Part shown: positions 48,621 through 58,594 of the stretch, one piece after another | How positions within the stretch are numbered: the stretch's first letter is position 1 | Layout of the letters: the number at the start of each line of letters is the position of its first letter | DNA from: Marinobacter salarius | GTDB taxonomy: Bacteria > Pseudomonadota > Gammaproteobacteria > Pseudomonadales > Oleiphilaceae | Assembly: GCA_000831005.1 (NCBI GenBank) | Contig: CP007152.1 | Coordinates: 310,001 to 374,000, forward strand | DNA: 64,000 bases | Direction: 5' to 3' | Notes under the pieces: generated by a model | Database searches by the model: none | Told to the model about the DNA's origin: nothing | The model's input: the letters and a program-made list of their open reading frames with translations, nothing else | Translations under genes and position numbers: made by a program

Positions 48621-49816
48621 ATGACTGCTGCCATCCGACAGTACCTGGTCATCACCGGTAATTACTGGGCCTTCACCCTGACGGACGGGGCCTTGCGGAT
48701 GCTGGTGGTGTTGCATTTCCATCAGCTCGGCTATTCACCGCTGGAAATTGCCCTGCTGTTCATTTTCTACGAGTTCTTCGGGGTGGTGACCAACCTGGTG
48801 GGTGGCTATTTGGGCGCTCGCATGGGGCTGAACCGCACCATGAATATCGGGCTGTTCCTTCAGATTGCCGCTCTTGCCATGCTGGCGGTGCCGGCGGCCA
48901 TGCTGACGGTGCCTTGGGTGATGGCGGCTCAGGCCATCTCCGGTATCGCCAAAGACCTGAACAAGATGTCCGCCAAGAGCGGCATTAAGCTTCTGGTGCC
49001 AGATGAGCAGCAGGGCACTCTGTACAAATGGGTGGCCATCCTTACCGGATCGAAGAACACTCTGAAGGGCGTGGGCTTTTTCCTCGGCGGTGTGTTGCTG
49101 ATGGCTGCTGGGTTCCAGGGCGCGGTCGTAATCATGGCGGTGGCCTGAGTGTGGTGTGGCTGGTCAGCCTTTTCCTGTTGGGGCAGGACCTGGGCAAGAG
49201 CAAGGCAAAGCCGAAGTTCCGCGAAATTCTGTCCAAGAGTCGGGCGATCAACGTGTTGTCTGCCGCCCGTATGTTCTTGTTCGGTGCCCGGGATGTCTGG
49301 TTTGTGGTGGCTCTGCCGGTTTATCTGCACACCGTGTTTGGCTGGGATTTCTGGAAAGTGGGTGGCTTCATGGCCACCTGGGTGATTGGCTACGGCTTTA
49401 TCCAGACCCTTGCGCCGCGTATTACCGGGAATATGGAAGGCCGGCAGCCCGCCATGATTTGGGCGGCGGCATTGGCGTTAATTCCAGCCGGTATTGCGGT
49501 TGGTCTTATGGTGGGCTGGTCGCCCCAGTTCGTGGTGATCGGCGGCCTGCTGCTATTCGGGGTACTGTTTGCCATCAACTCGTCGCTGCACAGTTACCTG
49601 ATTGTCAGCTATGCGCGAGGGGATGGTGTCTCGCTGGATGTGGGTTTCTATTATATGTCGAATGCCGCCGGCCGCTTGCTGGGAACGATCCTGTCCGGCT
49701 GGGTTTATCAGGCCTACGGGCTGCAAGCCTGTTTGTGGATATCCGCGGGTCTGGTGGCAGCAGCGGCGATACTCTCGATGTTCTTACCGGAGAAGCGACC
49801 AGTTCCTGCCACCTGA
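48621..49816 (+). CDS. arsJ: ArsJ organoarsenical efflux permease (frameshifted)
   Basis: About 398 residues of MFS type once one C is restored near 49147 (GCCTGA to GCCCTGA), which turns AVA-stop into AVALSVVWLVSLF. Twelve predicted helices; loop motifs GGYLGARMGLNRTM and ARMFLFGARDVWFV. Adjacent GAPDH identifies it as the exporter of 1-arseno-3-phosphoglycerate. The stop codon sits in a 16-bp palindrome that also contains the stop of the converging thioesterase gene. Confidence 0.9.
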
Positions 49817-50221
49817 TCAGGTGGCCTGGTCGGGAACTTCCCGGATGCGGCCATGCTCGTCGATGGCAACATAAATGAAGAGACCTTCGGTTACCTTGCG
49901 CGGGGCCTTGGCGGTGCGGTCCAGGGTCCAGACTTCAATGTTGATTTTCATCGAGCTGCGCCCCACTTCCACCAACTCACCGTAACAGCCAACCTGGGAT
50001 CCCACCCGCAACGGCGAAAGAAACTCCATCCTGTCCATGGCCACAGTGGCGTTGCGGCCCTGTGAAATTCGCCCCGCGAGCGTTGCCGCAGCAATGTCCA
50101 TCTGTTTAACCAGCCAGCCGGCGAACACATCGCCGTTGGGGTTGGTGTCTGAGGGAAGGGGGATTACCTGGATTACCAGTTCGCCCCGGGGCGTGGGTTT
50201 GTCGTCATCAAGCGCCGTCAT
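49817..50221 (-). CDS. Acyl-CoA thioesterase, YciA-like hotdog fold
   Basis: 134 residues from the ATG at 50221; an upstream in-frame Met would add an atypical basic segment. The hotdog motif is NPNGDVFAGWLVKQMDIAAATLA with the catalytic Asp in the helix, then TVAMDRMEFLSPLRVG. Family members hydrolyse acyl-CoAs of varied chain length. The gene is single, divergent from pstS. Confidence 0.85.
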   Translation of the reverse strand: MTALDDDKPTPRGELVIQVIPLPSDTNPNGDVFAGWLVKQMDIAAATLAGRISQGRNATVAMDRMEFLSPLRVGSQVGCYGELVEVGRSSMKINIEVWTLDRTAKAPRKVTEGLFIYVAIDEHGRIREVPDQAT

Positions 50222-50324
50222 GGATTCAACCTTATCAGTTCGGAATTGTTTTAGTACCCCGCATGTTAGCGGCCTGCGCCGCGTCTGCAAGAAAAATTGA
50301 ACGTCCTGTTCTATATTTCAGTGG

Positions 50325-50342
50325 CTGTAACAAAGTTGTCAT
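50325..50342 (+). promoter_or_regulatory. Pho box upstream of pstS
   Basis: CTGTAAC-AAAG-TTGTCAT has two 7-mer half-sites spaced by four bases, as expected of a PhoB binding unit. It lies about 75 nt before the pstS start with a TTTATT-like -10 about 10 nt further on. It predicts induction of the operon under phosphate limitation. Confidence 0.75.
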
Positions 50343-50416
50343 AGAGTGCCTTTATTGTTCACACATCGGTGAAGCAAACCCGTAAATAAAGTCAACGTGA
50401 CAAATGGAGACTCAAC

Positions 50417-51469
50417 GTGATCAAACTTAGAACAGCCCTTTCAACTGTGGCACTGGCCGGTAGCATCGCCGCCGTGTCGACTCCTGCCATGGCGCGCGAC
50501 ACCATCAGCATCGTCGGTTCCTCTACTGTTTATCCGTTCGCGACGGTTGTGGCTGAGCGCTTTGGTTCTTCAACTGACTTCCCGACTCCGAAGCTTGAGT
50601 CAACCGGTTCTGGTGGCGGCCTGAAGTTGTTCTGCGCCGGTATCGGCACCCAGCATCCGGACATCACCAATGCGTCACGTCGCATGAAGACGTCTGAGTA
50701 CGATCTTTGCCAGAAAAACGGTGTAAAAGACATCACCGAATTCCGCATCGGTTCTGACGGCATCGTGATTGCCAGCTCGCAGAAAGCCGATAACCTGGAC
50801 ATCACCCTTGAGCAGCTTTTCCTGGCCCTGGGCAAGCAGGTTCCTTCACCGGACGATGAGACCAAGCTGGTTGATAACCCCTACGAAAAGTGGAGCGACA
50901 TTGACTCCAGCCTGCCAAACGTTGCCATTCGTGTGATGGGACCGCCTCCGACCTCCGGTACCCGTGATTCTTTCAACGAGCTGGCCCTGCAGGGCGGCTG
51001 TGAAGATCTGCCAGCGGTTGCCGACATGAGCGAAGACGACATGGAAGGCGTGTGTCAGAGCGTTCGTGAAGATGGCGCGTTCATCGAAGCCGGCGAGAAC
51101 GATAACCTGATCGTTCAGAAGTTGATCGACGACAAAGGCCTTTACGGTGTGTTCGGTTACAGCTTCCTGGAAGAGAACGCTGACCGTCTGCAGGCTGCAA
51201 CGCTGAACGGCAAGGTACCGACGGCTGAAGCCATTGCGGCAGACGAATACCCGGTTGCCCGTTCACTGTTCTTCTACGTCAAGAAAGCCCACGTTGGTGT
51301 GGTTCCGGGTATCGCGGAATACGCCGAGTTCTTTGCGAGCCCGAGCGCCATGGGCAAGAATGGCTACCTGAAGGACGTTGGCCTGATCGTTCCTCCGCGC
51401 GACGCGCTGATGAAGCTGCAGGACAAGGCATCTGACATGCCTAACCTGGCCAAGGAAGAACTGATGTAA
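50417..51469 (+). CDS. pstS: Phosphate ABC transporter substrate-binding protein PstS
   Basis: 350 residues with signal peptide (cleavage near AMA). It is a PstS/SphX-type PBP: IVGSSTVYPF, ESTGSGGGLKLFC, PDITNASRRM, PPPTSGTRDSFNEL. It binds phosphate in the periplasm and delivers it to PstCA. The start is GTG with TGGAGA 6 nt upstream. It is followed by a terminator-like stem, as is usual where PstS is made in excess over PstCAB. Confidence 0.93.
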   Translation: MIKLRTALSTVALAGSIAAVSTPAMARDTISIVGSSTVYPFATVVAERFGSSTDFPTPKLESTGSGGGLKLFCAGIGTQHPDITNASRRMKTSEYDLCQKNGVKDITEFRIGSDGIVIASSQKADNLDITLEQLFLALGKQVPSPDDETKLVDNPYEKWSDIDSSLPNVAIRVMGPPPTSGTRDSFNELALQGGCEDLPAVADMSEDDMEGVCQSVREDGAFIEAGENDNLIVQKLIDDKGLYGVFGYSFLEENADRLQAATLNGKVPTAEAIAADEYPVARSLFFYVKKAHVGVVPGIAEYAEFFASPSAMGKNGYLKDVGLIVPPRDALMKLQDKASDMPNLAKEELM

Positions 51470-51495
51470 GCCAGTCGACAAGGTGTTGACTGACA

Positions 51496-51534
51496 AGGGT
51501 GCGGGTCTTTGAAAGGCTCGCGCCCTTTTGCACG
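51496..51534 (+). terminator. Attenuating terminator after pstS
   Basis: A 14-bp stem including G-U pairs (AAGGGTGCGGGTCT with AGGCTCGCGCCCTT) and a TTGA loop, followed by a short T run, lies between pstS and pstC. Partial read-through would give lower pstCAB expression. Confidence 0.65.
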
Positions 51535-51611
51535 TCTGGAAAGCGGCATGTGCGTCCTGTTTTCCGAATGATTACACTTGTGGTCCTTTTTAGCTTGTTA
51601 CGGGAATTTTC

Positions 51612-53000
51612 ATGCAACCGGCCAATCTGCTTTTATTGACCATCGTGCTGTCGATGGTTGCCTACGGCTTGGGCTATGCCCGATCGCGGTCACTGGCGAT
51701 GCCGATGGGGGGCATTCGTCATCTCAAGTCCCTGCCCTTTTATTACGGGGCACGAGCGGCTTTGTGGTGCGGCATTCCCGCGCTGCTGGTGCTTGGGCTC
51801 TGGGCAGCGTTCCAGGGAAAAGTTATCCAGACCCTGGTTGTTGGCTCCCTGCCACAGGAAATGTTGCCGGCGTCCGAGGGCGAGGCGAGTCTTCTGTTGA
51901 GCAAGATCAGCAACGTGGCCAGTGGTAGCCTGCCTCCGGGGTTTGCGGAAGCACCCATTGTTGAAGCTGCAGAGCGACTGAAGGCGCTGAGGGAACAGAG
52001 CCGGATGTTCATGACCACCCTGGTGGTGTCCGTCTCTGTGCTGGCGGGATTTTTGGGCTGGCTCCGGGTTCGCCCGGCACTGAACGCCCGGACACAAGTG
52101 GAGTCGATCCTGAAGTGGCTGTTTTTCGCCTGTGCCGCGCTGGCGATTCTGACCACCATCGGGATTATTTTCTCCGTGGCGTTTGAAACCTTCCGGTTCT
52201 TTCAGAAGATTCCGTTCACCGAGTTTATCTTCGGCTCCCAGTGGAGCCCGCAAACCGCATTACGAGCAGATCAGGTGGCAGCCCAGGGCGCCTTTGGCAT
52301 GATCCCGCTGTTCACCGGCACGCTGCTGATTTCGGCGATTGCGATGCTGGTTGCGGTGCCGGTGGGATTGCTGTCGGCGATTTACCTCTCGGAGTACGCC
52401 AACAAGAAAGTACGCGGTGTGGTCAAGCCATTGCTTGAGATGCTGGCGGGTATCCCGACGGTGGTCTACGGCTTCTTTGCAGCACTTACCGTCGCGCCGT
52501 TCATCAGTAACTTCGCGGCCTCTCTGGGTATCGATGCGTCGTCCCAGAGTGCGCTCGCCGCTGGCGGGGTCATGGGCATCATGATCATTCCGTTTGTGTC
52601 TTCGCTGTCGGACGACGTTATCAACGCGGTACCGCAAACCCTGCGTGACGGCTCCCTGGCTCTGGGCGCTACCCAGTCGGAAACCATGAAGAAGGTGATT
52701 TTCCCGGCGGCACTGCCCGGCATTATGGGCGGGGTGCTGTTGGCAGTCTCCCGAGCCATTGGTGAAACCATGATCGTGGTCATGGCCGCGGGCCTCGCAG
52801 CGAATCTGACGGCCAATCCGCTGGAAACCGTCACTACGGTTACCGTACAGATTGTCACCCTGCTGACCGGCGACCAGGAATTCGACAGCGCCAAGACCCT
52901 GGCGGCCTTCGCCCTCGGCGCGATGCTCTTCCTCGCTACCCTGTTGCTGAATGTGGTGGCCCTGAAAATCGTTCGCAAATATCGGGAACAGTATGACTGA
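51612..53000 (+). CDS. pstC: Phosphate ABC transporter permease PstC
   Basis: 462 residues, the large form with an N-terminal extension of about 200 residues containing extra helices. The core BPD_transp_1 domain follows (EYANKKVRGVVKPLLEMLAG, VPQTLRDGSLALGATQSETM, VSRAIGETMIVVMAAG). It forms the membrane channel with PstA. The gene overlaps pstA by 8 nt. Confidence 0.92.
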   Translation: MQPANLLLLTIVLSMVAYGLGYARSRSLAMPMGGIRHLKSLPFYYGARAALWCGIPALLVLGLWAAFQGKVIQTLVVGSLPQEMLPASEGEASLLLSKISNVASGSLPPGFAEAPIVEAAERLKALREQSRMFMTTLVVSVSVLAGFLGWLRVRPALNARTQVESILKWLFFACAALAILTTIGIIFSVAFETFRFFQKIPFTEFIFGSQWSPQTALRADQVAAQGAFGMIPLFTGTLLISAIAMLVAVPVGLLSAIYLSEYANKKVRGVVKPLLEMLAGIPTVVYGFFAALTVAPFISNFAASLGIDASSQSALAAGGVMGIMIIPFVSSLSDDVINAVPQTLRDGSLALGATQSETMKKVIFPAALPGIMGGVLLAVSRAIGETMIVVMAAGLAANLTANPLETVTTVTVQIVTLLTGDQEFDSAKTLAAFALGAMLFLATLLLNVVALKIVRKYREQYD

Positions 53001-54267
53001 TCAACGTTCACAGGCGGAGCTCGTCCGCCAGTCACTCAAACGGCGTTACCGCAAGGAGCGCCGGTTCCGGGCCTACGGCATACTGGCGATTGCGATTGCG
53101 CTTTCCGCCCTGGTGGTGCTGTTCGTCGACATTATTGGTAAAGGCTACACCGGCTTCACCAAAACCACGATCACCATGGAAGTCGAGCTCGATGGTGAAA
53201 TGATGTACCTGGACGACGCCACGGACAAAAAGCAGATCAAGATGGCTGATTTTGTGGAGCCATTGGTGCAGGCGATGATCAAACAGGTGCCGGGTGCAAC
53301 GGAAGAGAACAGGGATGCCGTCCGTGATCTGCTTAACCCCTACGCGTCCAATGAGCTGCGTGACATGCTCGAGCAGAACCCCGAGTGGCTTGGAACCACC
53401 CAAACACTGACTGTTCTGGCTCACACCGACGTGGATGTCTACGTGAAGCATGCAGGTGACGACGCCTATTCCATCAAGCTCAGTGACCGGCAACAGCGCT
53501 GGGTGGATCAGTTGGTGGAAAATGAGGTTGTGCAGACGTCCTTCAACGATGTGTTCTTCAGCAGCGGCGATTCCCGTGATCCGTCCCGCGCCGGTATTCT
53601 TGGGGCGATCGTCGGGTCTTTGCTGACCATGCTGGTGACACTGGTGCTCTCGTTCCCCATCGGGGTTGCGGCTGCCATTTACCTGGAAGAGTTTGCACCC
53701 CAGAACAGGCTCACGGATTTCATTGAAGTGAACATCAATAACCTGGCTGCGGTGCCGTCGATTATCTTCGGTTTGCTGGGCCTGGCGGTGTTCATCAACC
53801 TGTTCGGTATGCCTAGATCGGTGCCGGTGGTGGGCGGTCTCGTACTGACGCTGATGACCCTGCCAACCATCATCATTTCCAGCCGGGCGGCCATTAAAAG
53901 CGTACCGCCGTCAATCCGGGAGGCTGCCGAAGGTATTGGTGCCTCCAAAATGCAGGTGGTGTTACACCATGTATTGCCGCTGGCCATGCCGGGAATGCTG
54001 ACCGGTTCCATTATCGGCATGGCGCAGGCACTGGGCGAGACCGCCCCCCTGTTGCTGATCGGGATGGTGGCGTTCATCGTTGATGTTCCGGACGGCTTTT
54101 TCGATTCGGCGACGGTACTCCCGGTTCAGGTCTTCCTGTGGGCGGGCAGCCCGGAGCTCGCCTTTATAGAACGTGCGTCAGCAGCCATCATGGTATTGCT
54201 GGCATTCCTGGTTAGCATGAACGCACTGGCCATTTGGCTTCGCAAGCGCCTTGAGCGTCGGTGGTAA
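52993..54267 (+). CDS. pstA: Phosphate ABC transporter permease PstA
   Basis: 424 residues. One helix (about 24-48), a large periplasmic insert (about 50-190), then the permease core (SLLTMLVTLVLSFPIGVAAA, EFAPQNRLTDFIEVNINNLA, MTLPTIIISSRAAIKSVP, the EAA loop EAAEGIGASKMQVVLHHVLP). It pairs with PstC. The extended form is common in marine gammaproteobacteria. Confidence 0.92.
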   Translation: MTDQRSQAELVRQSLKRRYRKERRFRAYGILAIAIALSALVVLFVDIIGKGYTGFTKTTITMEVELDGEMMYLDDATDKKQIKMADFVEPLVQAMIKQVPGATEENRDAVRDLLNPYASNELRDMLEQNPEWLGTTQTLTVLAHTDVDVYVKHAGDDAYSIKLSDRQQRWVDQLVENEVVQTSFNDVFFSSGDSRDPSRAGILGAIVGSLLTMLVTLVLSFPIGVAAAIYLEEFAPQNRLTDFIEVNINNLAAVPSIIFGLLGLAVFINLFGMPRSVPVVGGLVLTLMTLPTIIISSRAAIKSVPPSIREAAEGIGASKMQVVLHHVLPLAMPGMLTGSIIGMAQALGETAPLLLIGMVAFIVDVPDGFFDSATVLPVQVFLWAGSPELAFIERASAAIMVLLAFLVSMNALAIWLRKRLERRW

Positions 54268-54278
54268 GGAGATAAGCG

Positions 54279-55166
54279 ATGAATACGATGAACCCAACGA
54301 TTACCAAAGAAGCCGATCATCAAGAGGTTGAGGCGGTTGCTCCGGTGCGGGAGCAGCCCGAGGAAACAATCATTGAGGAAGGCAAAACGGTGGGAGAGCC
54401 TTTTGCCGACAATGCCAAATTCAAGCTTCGCGATGTCAATGTTTCCTACGGTGATACCCGGGCGATCAAGAACATCAGCCTGGATGTGGCGAAGAACGAG
54501 GTCATTGCCTTTATTGGACCTTCAGGGTGCGGCAAGTCCACGTTCCTGAGGTGTCTCAACCGGATGAATGACAGCATCGAAATCTGCAAGGTGACGGGGT
54601 CACTTCAGTTGGACGATCAGGACATCTATGACCGTCGCCGCGACGTTGTCGAATTGCGTGCGCGGGTGGGCATGGTTTTCCAGAAGCCAAACCCGTTCCC
54701 CAAGTCCATTTATGACAATGTGGCCTATGGCCCCCGGATTCATGGCCTGGCCAATCGAAAATCCGATCTTGATGACATCGTCGAGAACAGCCTGCGCAAG
54801 GCGGGGCTGTGGGGCGAGGTCAAGGACCGTCTGGATGCGACAGCCACCGGAATGTCGGGCGGCCAGCAGCAGCGTCTGTGCATTGCGCGCGCTATCGCGG
54901 TGAGCCCGGAGGTTATTCTGATGGACGAGCCTTGCTCCGCACTGGACCCCATTGCAACCGCGAGGGTGGAAGAGCTGATGGCGGAAATGTCGGAGAGTTA
55001 CACCATCGTGATCGTGACCCACTCGATGCAACAGGCAGCCCGTGTATCGAATCGAACGGCGTATTTCCACCTGGGGCATCTGGTGGAAGTAAACGAAACC
55101 AACAAGGTGTTTACGTCGCCCGAGCACGAACTCACCGAATCCTATATCACCGGCCGTTTCGGTTAA
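54279..55166 (+). CDS. pstB: Phosphate ABC transporter ATP-binding protein PstB
   Basis: 295 residues with an N-terminal acidic extension of about 45 residues before the ABC domain. Walker [11 protein letters not shown]-loop [19 protein letters not shown] (PstB signature), signature [14 protein letters not shown], Walker [16 protein letters not shown], and H-loop [10 protein letters not shown]. It powers phosphate import. Confidence 0.95.
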   Translation: MNTMNPTITKEADHQEVEAVAPVREQPEETIIEEGKTVGEPFADNAKFKLRDVNVSYGDTRAIKNISLDVAKNEVIAFIGPSGCGKSTFLRCLNRMNDSIEICKVTGSLQLDDQDIYDRRRDVVELRARVGMVFQKPNPFPKSIYDNVAYGPRIHGLANRKSDLDDIVENSLRKAGLWGEVKDRLDATATGMSGGQQQRLCIARAIAVSPEVILMDEPCSALDPIATARVEELMAEMSESYTIVIVTHSMQQAARVSNRTAYFHLGHLVEVNETNKVFTSPEHELTESYITGRFG

Positions 55167-55199
55167 CGCCGGTATTGTTGAACACTGGAGAACACAGTC

Positions 55200-55918
55200 A
55201 TGCCAGATAAAAAGGACGATGTTTACGGCGATCACATTTCGCACAAGTTCAATGACGAACTGATGGCCCTGAAGAGCGAGTTTCTTGAGATGGGCGGCCT
55301 GGTGGAGTCCCAGGTCGACCGTGCGATTACCTCACTGGTGGAAAATGATGGCCACCTGGCGGACGAGGTCCGTGCCACGGACAAGAAAGTCGATCAGATG
55401 GAAATCGACCTCGACGAGGAAGCAACCCTGATTATCGCCCGTCGCCAGCCCACCGCGCGTGATCTGCGGTTGGTGATTTCGGTGATCAAGATGGTGGCGG
55501 ACCTGGAGCGGGTTGGTGACGAGGCCAAGAAAATCGCCAAGTTTGCCATCAAGCTGTCAGAGGAAGGTCAGGCGCCTCGAGTACGTGGAAGTGCGCCACA
55601 TTGGCAATCATGTTCTTAGCATGTTGCACGATGCCCTGGACGCCTTTGCCCGTCTCGATTCCGAGCAGGCGCTGCGGATCATGAAGGAAGACAAGCGAGT
55701 AGACGAGGAATACCAGGCGGCCACGCGGACGTTGCTGACGTTCATGATGGAAGATACCCGCAACATTTCCCGCTGTATGTCGGTGATGTGGATTCTCCGT
55801 GCTGGAGCGGGTGGGGGATCATGCCTGCAACATTGCCGAGAATGTGATCTTCATGGTCAAAGGTGAGGATGTTCGGCATACGCCGGTGGAGGAAGCTGAG
55901 AAGGTCGTCGGGCGCTGA
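55200..55918 (+). CDS. phoU: Phosphate signalling protein PhoU (two frameshifts)
   Basis: About 238 residues across three frames. The first frame carries [20 protein letters not shown] and [12 protein letters not shown]; shifts near 55575 and 55803 must be repaired to reach [14 protein letters not shown] and then [16 protein letters not shown] with a stop at 55918. Both breaks need one base removed or two added, unlike most other frameshifts here. PhoU is a double three-helix metal-binding repeat that links Pst to PhoR signalling. The E. coli protein is 241 residues. Confidence 0.88.
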
Positions 55919-55949
55919 GTTCGTAGCTTCTGGTGCGGGTGTTCCCGCA

Positions 55950-56050
55950 GGGCAGGAGGCACTGTTCAGGACACGCCCGTGAATACGTCCATGTAGGGCT
56001 CGGTCGAGCCATCCCTGGCGCTCCACGGTCCTGAACAGTGCCTCCCGCCC
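55950..56050. repeat. Structured repeat, copy 2: 22-bp inverted repeat around the conserved core
   Basis: Arms 55950-55971 and 56029-56050 pair at 21 of 22 positions. The interior holds TACGTCCATGTA (55984-55995) and GCCATCCCTGGC (56008-56019) spaced 24 nt apart (25 nt in copy 1), after ACACGC. The arms share no sequence with those at 20455-20564. It lies between the convergent phoU and HIT genes; there is no T tract. Confidence 0.85.
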
Positions 56051-56091
56051 GGCTTTGTAAATATCTCAGATATCGCCGGGGCTCAAGGCGA

Positions 56092-56456
56092 TCAGCCTTG
56101 CTTCATTTTATCGGTATACGGCGGCCAACCGAGGGGCTTGCCGGCCAGCAGGTGCAGGTGGATGTGGAATACCGTCTGGCCTGAATTTTCGCCGCAATTC
56201 ATGACGGTCCGATAGCCATCGTCGGCGAAACCCATCTCCTTCGCCAGTTTGGCCGCAACCCAGTACAAGTGGCCCACCAACTCCCGGTCGCCTTCCTCGA
56301 TGTCGTTGATCGTTGCGATTTCCTGTTTCGGGATAATCAGTAGGTGTACCGGTGCCTGTGGATTGATGTCCTTGAACGCCAGGCTGATGTCGTCTTCGTA
56401 AACGATGTCCGCCGGGATTTCCCGGTTCATGATCTTGGTGAAAATGGTTTCTGCAT
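56092..56456 (-). CDS. HIT family (HinT-like) nucleotide-binding protein, frameshifted at its start codon
   Basis: About 121 residues with the histidine triad QTVFHIHLHLLAG near the C-terminus and SLAFKDINPQAPVHLLIIPK in the middle. The ATG at 56456 is out of frame by one base; restoring one G (ATGCA to ATGGCA) gives MAETIFTKIMNREIPADIVYE, the standard HinT opening. HinT proteins hydrolyse aminoacyl- or phosphoramidate nucleotides. Confidence 0.88.
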
Positions 56457-56495
56457 GATGATTCCCTGTTGATGAGTTGAGGCTTGTGAAACGCT

Positions 56496-57781
56496 TTACA
56501 GTTGCTTCATCCCCGGCAGCCGCTCCGCCAGTTGGCGGATCAGCGGGGGTAGTTCGTCGTCGATGCCCATAGCGTATTTGGCCACCCGGTTTCTGGCAAA
56601 TGGCATTGCTTTCGCGGCGCCCAGGCCCAGATTGCGCAACAAGTGCAGAGGCGGCGTGCGGTTGCTGAACAGGTGGTAGAACACGTCCATCGCCATCATC
56701 ATACGGCGGTTGGCCGGGCGGCGTTGTTGCTCGTATTTGGTCAGCCACGCCGGATCGGCCAGGTCGCAGCCTGCGCGTTTGGCCTCGCGGATGACGGTCT
56801 GCAGGCAGAGGGCGTCCTGGAAGCCCAGGTTGACGCCCTGGCCAGCCAGCGGGTTGATTGTGTGGGCAGCGTCACCTGCCAGCACGACACGATTGTTCAC
56901 ATAGGTTTTGGCGTGCTGGCGGGCAATCGGGAAGCTGGCTTTGGCTTCAATGTGCGTCAGCAGAGGCAGTTCCGGCGGGAAGGCGTTCTGTATTTCCGCC
57001 ATCAATGCACGGTCGTCCAGCGATTTCAGGTGCGCTAGTTGCTCCGGCGAGTCGTACCACACCAGAGACGCCCAGCTTTCGCCATTGCCCGCGGAATGCA
57101 GCGGGAGGAAAGCCCGTGGGCCGGAAGGGTAGAAGCTCTGCCAGGTGATGTCCTCAACCGCGCCCTGGTAGCGAACCGAAATGACCATTGCCTGTTGCTG
57201 GTACTGGTCCCGGGTTACGCCGATGCCTGCCAGCTCCCGGACGCCGGAGGCCGCGCCATCGGCGCCCACCACCAATTGGCACTCGAGTTCGGTGCCGTCC
57301 TCCAGGGTCACAGCAGCGTGGTTGTTGCCGTTTTCTAGGTGACTGACGGCGTTGTCGGGAAACAGGGAGACCGAGTTCAGAGCCGCGGCGCTGTTCCACA
57401 ACGCCTGCTGGGTAATGCGATTCTCCACGATATGCCCCAGGTGTCGGGCGGACAGGTTGCCGGCGTCAAACACCACATCGGCGACCTTGCGGGGCAGCAG
57501 GTTGCTGAGTGGGTGGCGGGTCTCGTCCCATACTGCCAAGCGGGCGTAGGGTGTGGCACGCATGGCGAGCATGCTGGGCCAGACGTCAAGATCGTTGAGG
57601 TAGCGCTCACTGCCGGCGCTAAGGCTGACACGCGGATGTCTGGAGGCAGCGAGGGATCGAATTCGGGGGCGGAGCCACGGTCAACCAGGGCCACGCGGAA
57701 GCCACTGCGGCCAAGTCCGGTCGCGAGGGCAGCACCGACCATGCCGGCACCGACAATCACAATATCAAAGGCTTGAGTCAT
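56496..57781 (-). CDS. UbiH/UbiF/COQ6-family FAD monooxygenase (frameshifted)
   Basis: About 428 residues when one base is restored near 57627 (DIRVSAL... then SAGSERYLNDLDVW). FAD-binding IVIVGAGMVGAALATGLGRSG at the N-terminus, VGADGAASGVREL for NAD(P)H/FAD, and VLAGDAAHTINPLAGQGVNLGFQD near the C-terminus. Members hydroxylate the ring in ubiquinone synthesis; which position (UbiF-, UbiH- or UbiI-like) cannot be told safely. Confidence 0.85.
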
Positions 57782-57867
57782 AACGGGTTCCTGTCTGGTA
57801 CGCCCAGTTTACGCGATGGGCGCATCCAGACAAGCCGTCCGGATCAAGCCTGGGCCGGTTTTTGGTG

Positions 57868-58425
57868 TCAGTAACCGGCCAGGTTGGCGGTGGGGCTGCC
57901 GGTCAGGGACTCAGCCCTGCGGGCGCGGCCCTTGAGCCAGGCTGGCTTTTGCGCGCCTGGTTTTACAAATCCCTGCTCCAGCACCATCGGATGCACGAGT
58001 TCCAGGAAATCTGACGTTTTCATGTGGATGGATTCGGTGTGGCTGCCAGCGGCAAAGGCGAGTTCCGGTTGCCGGGTCAGAGCCTCTGCGCAATACACGG
58101 ACATATCAAACAGGTTGCCGAATGGCGGCATGGCGCCCACTTCGCACTCGGGGAAGCGGTCCTGAAATTCCTGTTCGTCCGCAAGATCGACAAAATCGGT
58201 ATCCAGGATGTGGGTCAGTCGGTCCCAACGGATACGCCAGGTAGCGGGCATGACCAGCATGGCCATTTTGCCATCCAGTTCAATAATGACGGTTTTCACC
58301 ACCCGGTCGCCGGCGATTTTGACGTGATGGGCGAGTTGCTGGGCGGTAAACGCAGGGGGGTGAGACAGGCACATGTATTCCACGCCTGCCTGATCAAGGT
58401 ATTCCTTCAACTGCTGTACCGGCAT
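57868..58425 (-). CDS. YbaK/aminoacyl-tRNA deacylase-associated domain protein
   Basis: 185 residues. The YbaK/ProX fold is recognisable: VKTVIIELDGKMAMLVMPAT with the conserved Lys near 44, then ECEVGAMPPFGNLFDMSVY, the typical PFG loop. Such proteins deacylate mischarged tRNAs in trans (for example Ala- or Cys-tRNA-Pro). A C-terminal extension of about 35 basic residues is unusual. A ribosome site (GGAGG) precedes the ATG. Confidence 0.8.
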   Translation of the reverse strand: MPVQQLKEYLDQAGVEYMCLSHPPAFTAQQLAHHVKIAGDRVVKTVIIELDGKMAMLVMPATWRIRWDRLTHILDTDFVDLADEQEFQDRFPECEVGAMPPFGNLFDMSVYCAEALTRQPELAFAAGSHTESIHMKTSDFLELVHPMVLEQGFVKPGAQKPAWLKGRARRAESLTGSPTANLAGY

Positions 58426-58594
58426 AGTGACAACCTCCTACCAGCAATGACAGCGGTACTGGAGCCGGTGATGTTCCTGACCCGGTTCCGGTGACTGGCG
58501 GTGACGCCGCTAATGCGACTGCACCGCCATTACTGGTCAGCTTAGTTGAGGCTGTACAGAATGCGAGTAACAGTATGTGTTAATGAGATACCAA

